Positions 28,668 to 30,250 of a stretch of DNA of 30,250 bases are shown in pieces. Source of the stretch: Nannochloropsis salina CCMP1776 (lineage: Eukaryota > Sar > Eustigmatophyceae > Eustigmatales > Monodopsidaceae). The DNA is taken from the NCBI GenBank assembly GCA_004565275.1, contig SDOX01000018.1, positions 65,593-95,842 on the forward strand. Reading direction: 5' to 3'. The position numbers were made by a program, and so were the translations under genes. Positions within the stretch are counted from its first letter, which is position 1, and each line of letters starts with the position of its first letter. The notes below the pieces were generated by a model that was not told the DNA's origin, did not search any database, and worked only from the letters and a program-made list of their open reading frames with translations.

Positions 28668-30250
28668 ATGAGCGTGGAGGCAGCGGCCATACTGGAAAAG
28701 AAGACCCAAGACAGCGCTGCCTCTGCCACGAGTGCCAGTAGCGCCGACATGTCTCCCAATCGGGACAAGGACAAGGCGGCGGGCGGCACGGAGCACGACG
28801 AGCGAAGCGGCAGTGAAAATGGAGAGGGACTTGAAGCCGTGGGTGGGGAAGGTCCTGCCATCCAGGTATCGGAAGGCACGCCGGGGGTCAAGAAGGGGTT
28901 GGGGGAGGTGGCCACCACCACGAACGGGTTCCATGGAGGGAGCACGGCAACGATGACCGCCAATGGTGCGGTGGAGGATGAGGCCAAGCCAGACGCGGCG
29001 TCTCTTTTGCCGTCAGCGGCGGGGACGCACGAGGGGGACGTCAGAGCGGTGCGGCAGGCCTTCGAACATTACCTCTCCCTGGCGTACCTGCGGGCGGACC
29101 AAGGCTTTTTGGTTTCGTACATGAACCCGCAAATGTTCATTCCCCTCTCCGTCCTCGTCACACTACCGGCCCTCGCAGCCCTCTCTCCCTCCCTTTCCCT
29201 GGTAGTGGCGGCGCTCAAGGACCATCCCACGTTGACTTTGAACGAGGAGCAATCCAGCGTCCGACCCAACGTCCACGTGCCCCGGACGACGGTAATATTG
29301 CGCGAAATTAGCAGCGAGACTCCGGAAGAGGAGATCCGCTCCCAGCTTTTGGGATGGGAGGGGTGTCCCGAGATCAAGAGTCTTCGGAAAGACGTGGGCG
29401 ACACCTGGTTTGTAGGTCTGGAGGATGAAGGCGCGGCGAAATGGATTTTGGAAAAATTGCGCGAACGACTTTGGCATGGGAAACCCATCCGAGCCCGGCT
29501 CAAGTCCGAGAACGTGGTGAACAAGGCGTTTTTTGCCGGAGAAGGAGGCGGGACGGGCGGGGGGGACGAAGGTGGGAGGTATGCCCGGCGGGGGGGCGAT
29601 CCGACACCGACTCCACCGGGGCGCAAGGGAGGGAAAGGGGGGGTAGGAGGGGGTGGTGGGGGTCTTATGAATGGGAGTGTCGCACATCCATACCATGCAG
29701 ACCAGTACCAGGCGACTCAGCAGGCTCACTTGCCGCCTCTTCCGTCGCAAGACCTGGACCGGGGGGGTCCCTACCCGCCCGCCCTCCGCGGTCCCCCCCC
29801 TCCATTCCTGCCGACGCCCTCCACGATAGGTGGGGGGGGAGGAGGCGGGGGAGGAGGGGGAGAAGCGATGGGCGGTGCTCCGTTTGTGTACTTGAATGGC
29901 GGGGGGGGGCGGGCGGAGGGCGGGGGGGAGGAGGAGGCAGCTTCGCAGGTGGGCCCATGGCTGGATATGGAGGGAGGGGGGGAGGGGGAGGAAGGGGTGG
30001 AGGGAGAGGTGGAGGGTTCCTTTACGGACCAGGAAACTTTGCAGGAGGAGGAAGGGGGGGAGGAAGGGGGGGAGGCAGGGGCGCCGGAGGGCATTTCCAG
30101 CAGCCCCAGCAGGGGGTCGGTCCGCTAGGAGCGGGGGGAGGGGGAGGGCTGCATGAGTTCGCGGGAGGCGGGGGAGGAAGGGGGGGAGGGATGTACCGTA
30201 TCCGGGGCGGGGAGGAAGGGTATGGTCCTCTGGGCTCGGCGCCGCTCTTG
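28668..30250 (+). CDS. LARP4-like La-motif/RRM protein with RGG region, partial at right edge
   Basis: Residues 124-200 form a La motif (VRQAFEHYLSLAYLRADQGF, YMNPQMFIPLSVL, LKDHPTLTL, VRPN). Residues 205-283 form the adjoining RRM: RTTVILREISSETPEEEIRS, GCPEIKSLRK, TWFVGLEDEGAAKWILEKLR and HGKPIRARLKSENV. Wording and spacing match animal LARP4, which binds poly(A) and mRNA 3' ends, stabilises mRNA and promotes translation in the cytoplasm. The first 120 residues are acidic and disordered. After the RRM come Gly/Pro-rich segments. The literal frame meets a stop at 30126-30128. From about 29910 on, however, another frame encodes a classic RGG region ([20 protein letters not shown], later GAGGHFQQPQQGVGPL) that stays open to the window end. 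The switch lies at the nine-G run 29901-29909. The chosen ATG follows a GTG at 28659. Confidence 0.85.

Overview
This window looks like nuclear DNA from a photosynthetic stramenopile (ochrophyte) alga. It is GC-rich and gene-dense. Introns are short (about 90-410 bp) with GT-AG borders, and they carry long (CCCT)n or (GGGA)n tracts. At least two proteins start with a signal peptide followed by a Phe-led transit-like stretch, as plastid proteins do in algae with a secondary red plastid. The repeat style resembles Nannochloropsis/Microchloropsis-type eustigmatophytes, but that is an impression and not a search result. I saw no bacterial operon structure, rRNA, tRNA, CRISPR array, transposon or virus-like element.

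Layout, left to right. VTT/TVP38-type membrane protein (+, 1192-2442). Four-exon COG0523/CobW-type GTPase (+, 2950-5171). Two small secreted or membrane-anchored unknowns (-, 5474-6001 and 6366-6767). DNAAF11/LRRC6 dynein-arm assembly factor (+, 7080-8651). Ribosomal protein S13 (-, 9242-10091). Ribosomal protein L21 (+, 11208-11863). Two-exon organelle-targeted helical unknown (-, 12401-13196). Two-exon LEA-like helical protein with a signal peptide (+, 13708-14789). Plastid-targeted FtsH/M41-like protease without an AAA module (-, 15628-17961). Ten-exon galactokinase with a C-terminal membrane anchor (+, 18639-22048). Four-exon photolyase-like / alpha-beta-hydrolase fusion with a plastid presequence (-, 22500-25726). 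One or two unknown ORFs (-, 26212-27467). LARP4-like RNA-binding protein running off the right edge (+, 28668-30250).

From 7 kb to 25.7 kb the genes alternate strands strictly, so each gene shares a head-to-head promoter region with one neighbour and a tail-to-tail region with the other. There is no operon-like pathway. The pairings that make functional sense are RPS13/RPL21, head to head, and the head-to-head pair of helical, organelle-targeted proteins. Many start codons sit 0-30 nt after a good 3' splice site, which suggests leader introns or possibly trans-splicing.

Three genes (galactokinase exon 4, the M41-like protease and the LARP4-like protein) have conserved coding that changes frame at homopolymer runs. 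That looks more like base-call error than gene decay, but only reads or cDNA can decide. All exon borders were placed by eye from GT/AG sites, phase agreement and recalled family sequences.
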